Shown here one piece after another: positions 5,021 to 5,313 of a DNA stretch of 5,313 bases. A program made the translations under genes and the position numbers. Source of the DNA: Verrucomicrobiota bacterium (GTDB lineage Bacteria; Verrucomicrobiota; Verrucomicrobiia; Opitutales; Seribacteraceae); assembly GCA_014382645.1 (NCBI GenBank), contig JACNJI010000443.1, forward strand, positions 1 through 5,313, given 5' to 3'. The stretch's first letter is position 1. Every line of letters starts with the position of its first letter. A model generated the notes under the pieces. The model had not been told where the DNA came from. It did no database searches and saw only the letters and a list, made by a program, of their open reading frames with translations.

Positions 5021-5313
5021 TTATGGACCTGTTGGGGAATCCCAATTGCCTATTTCCGTGCCATCGGGATCCATTGTCCACAAATCGAAACTCCCGGGAT
5101 TACGTTGACCGGGAGGAGGAGTGTACTGATATTTCTTTTTCCAAGGATCGAGAAGACCGCTGGCCTTCTCGACCACTGCGGTTTTTACTCCCGGCGGCGG
5201 AGTCAATAGGGCATCTAAAGTTGTGGGATATTCTCCCGCTTGTAGGTAATAAGTTGTCACAGCCGCCTTGCCCGGACCATTCACCCAGTTGCGAGCGGTA
5301 TTGATCTTGCCTG
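5021..5313 (-). CDS. gspG: Type II secretion major pseudopilin GspG, C-terminal part (5' end outside window)
   Basis: GspG is the main subunit of the periplasmic T2SS pseudopilus. The frame is open to the right edge, and 96 whole codons plus a TAA stop are visible. A GTG at 5284 is internal: the codons before it read GKINTARNW and continue into the same protein, so it is not the start. The prepilin leader and the hydrophobic helix lie outside the window. Family marks visible are an amphipathic helix followed by AGEYPTTLDALLTPP, then DPWKKKYQYTPPPG (the family's DPWG-PY-Y-PG), then FDLWTMDPDGTEIGNW, which matches the acidic C-terminal loop that binds calcium in characterised GspG proteins. The usual Gly after DPW is replaced by Lys. 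The stop lies 24 bases before the chosen gspH start, consistent with co-transcription. Identification is firm; only the N terminus is unknown. Confidence 0.93.
   Translation of the reverse strand, partial: GKINTARNWVNGPGKAAVTTYYLQAGEYPTTLDALLTPPPGVKTAVVEKASGLLDPWKKKYQYTPPPGQRNPGSFDLWTMDPDGTEIGNWDSPTGP

Noticed and set aside
5021..5284. A complete small gene starting at GTG 5284
   Set aside because: The reading frame continues upstream to the window edge with GspG-like sequence, so this GTG is an internal Val codon and the gene is a 5'-truncated gspG.
4832..5304. Plus-strand frames of 73-125 codons opposite gspG and gspH
   Set aside because: They cross two well-supported minus-strand genes and their intergenic gap, and their translations resemble no known family.

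Overview
The window is one gene cluster, entirely on the minus strand, for the pseudopilus and inner-membrane platform of a type II secretion system (T2SS). In transcription order (high to low coordinates) it holds the 3' part of gspG (major pseudopilin), then gspH, gspI, gspJ and gspK (minor pseudopilins), a GspL-like and a GspM-like protein, and the first 17 codons of another reading frame that runs off the left edge. That last gene could be a secretin (gspD), but too little is visible to identify it.

Layout: gspG (5021 to right edge, 5' end missing), gspH (4472-4996), gspI (3883-4428), gspJ (3143-3886), gspK (1986-3146), gspL-like (630-1889), gspM-like (84-623), unidentified start (1-52). 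I-J and J-K overlap by four bases (ATGA), while G-H, H-I and L-M are separated by 24, 43 and 6 bases, so this reads as an operon with translational coupling. The one larger break, about 96 bases between gspK and gspL, divides the pseudopilin genes from the platform genes. Nothing longer than 100 bases is without a gene.

How they work together: GspG polymerises into the periplasmic pseudopilus. GspH, I, J and K are low-abundance pilins, and in studied systems I, J and K form the tip that starts assembly. GspL and GspM are bitopic inner-membrane proteins that in studied systems link the cytoplasmic ATPase GspE to the pseudopilus. Four visible proteins carry a prepilin-type N terminus with its Gly cleavage site, and GspK lacks Glu at +5 as its family does. 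GspL and GspM were assigned mainly from architecture and gene order.

Organism: a Gram-negative bacterium of middling GC content. The gene order G-H-I-J-K-L-M, the divergent L and M, the absence of a visible gspC and the style of the GspG sequence suggest a non-proteobacterial lineage, perhaps Verrucomicrobiota (Opitutae-like). This is recollection-based inference and not demonstrated here.

I found no mobile element, CRISPR array, tRNA or rRNA, and no clearly new system. The features that deserve a second look are a perfect GC-rich inverted repeat in the gspI leader, the low-complexity tail of GspK, acidic runs in several of the proteins, and the strongly divergent GspL/GspM pair.
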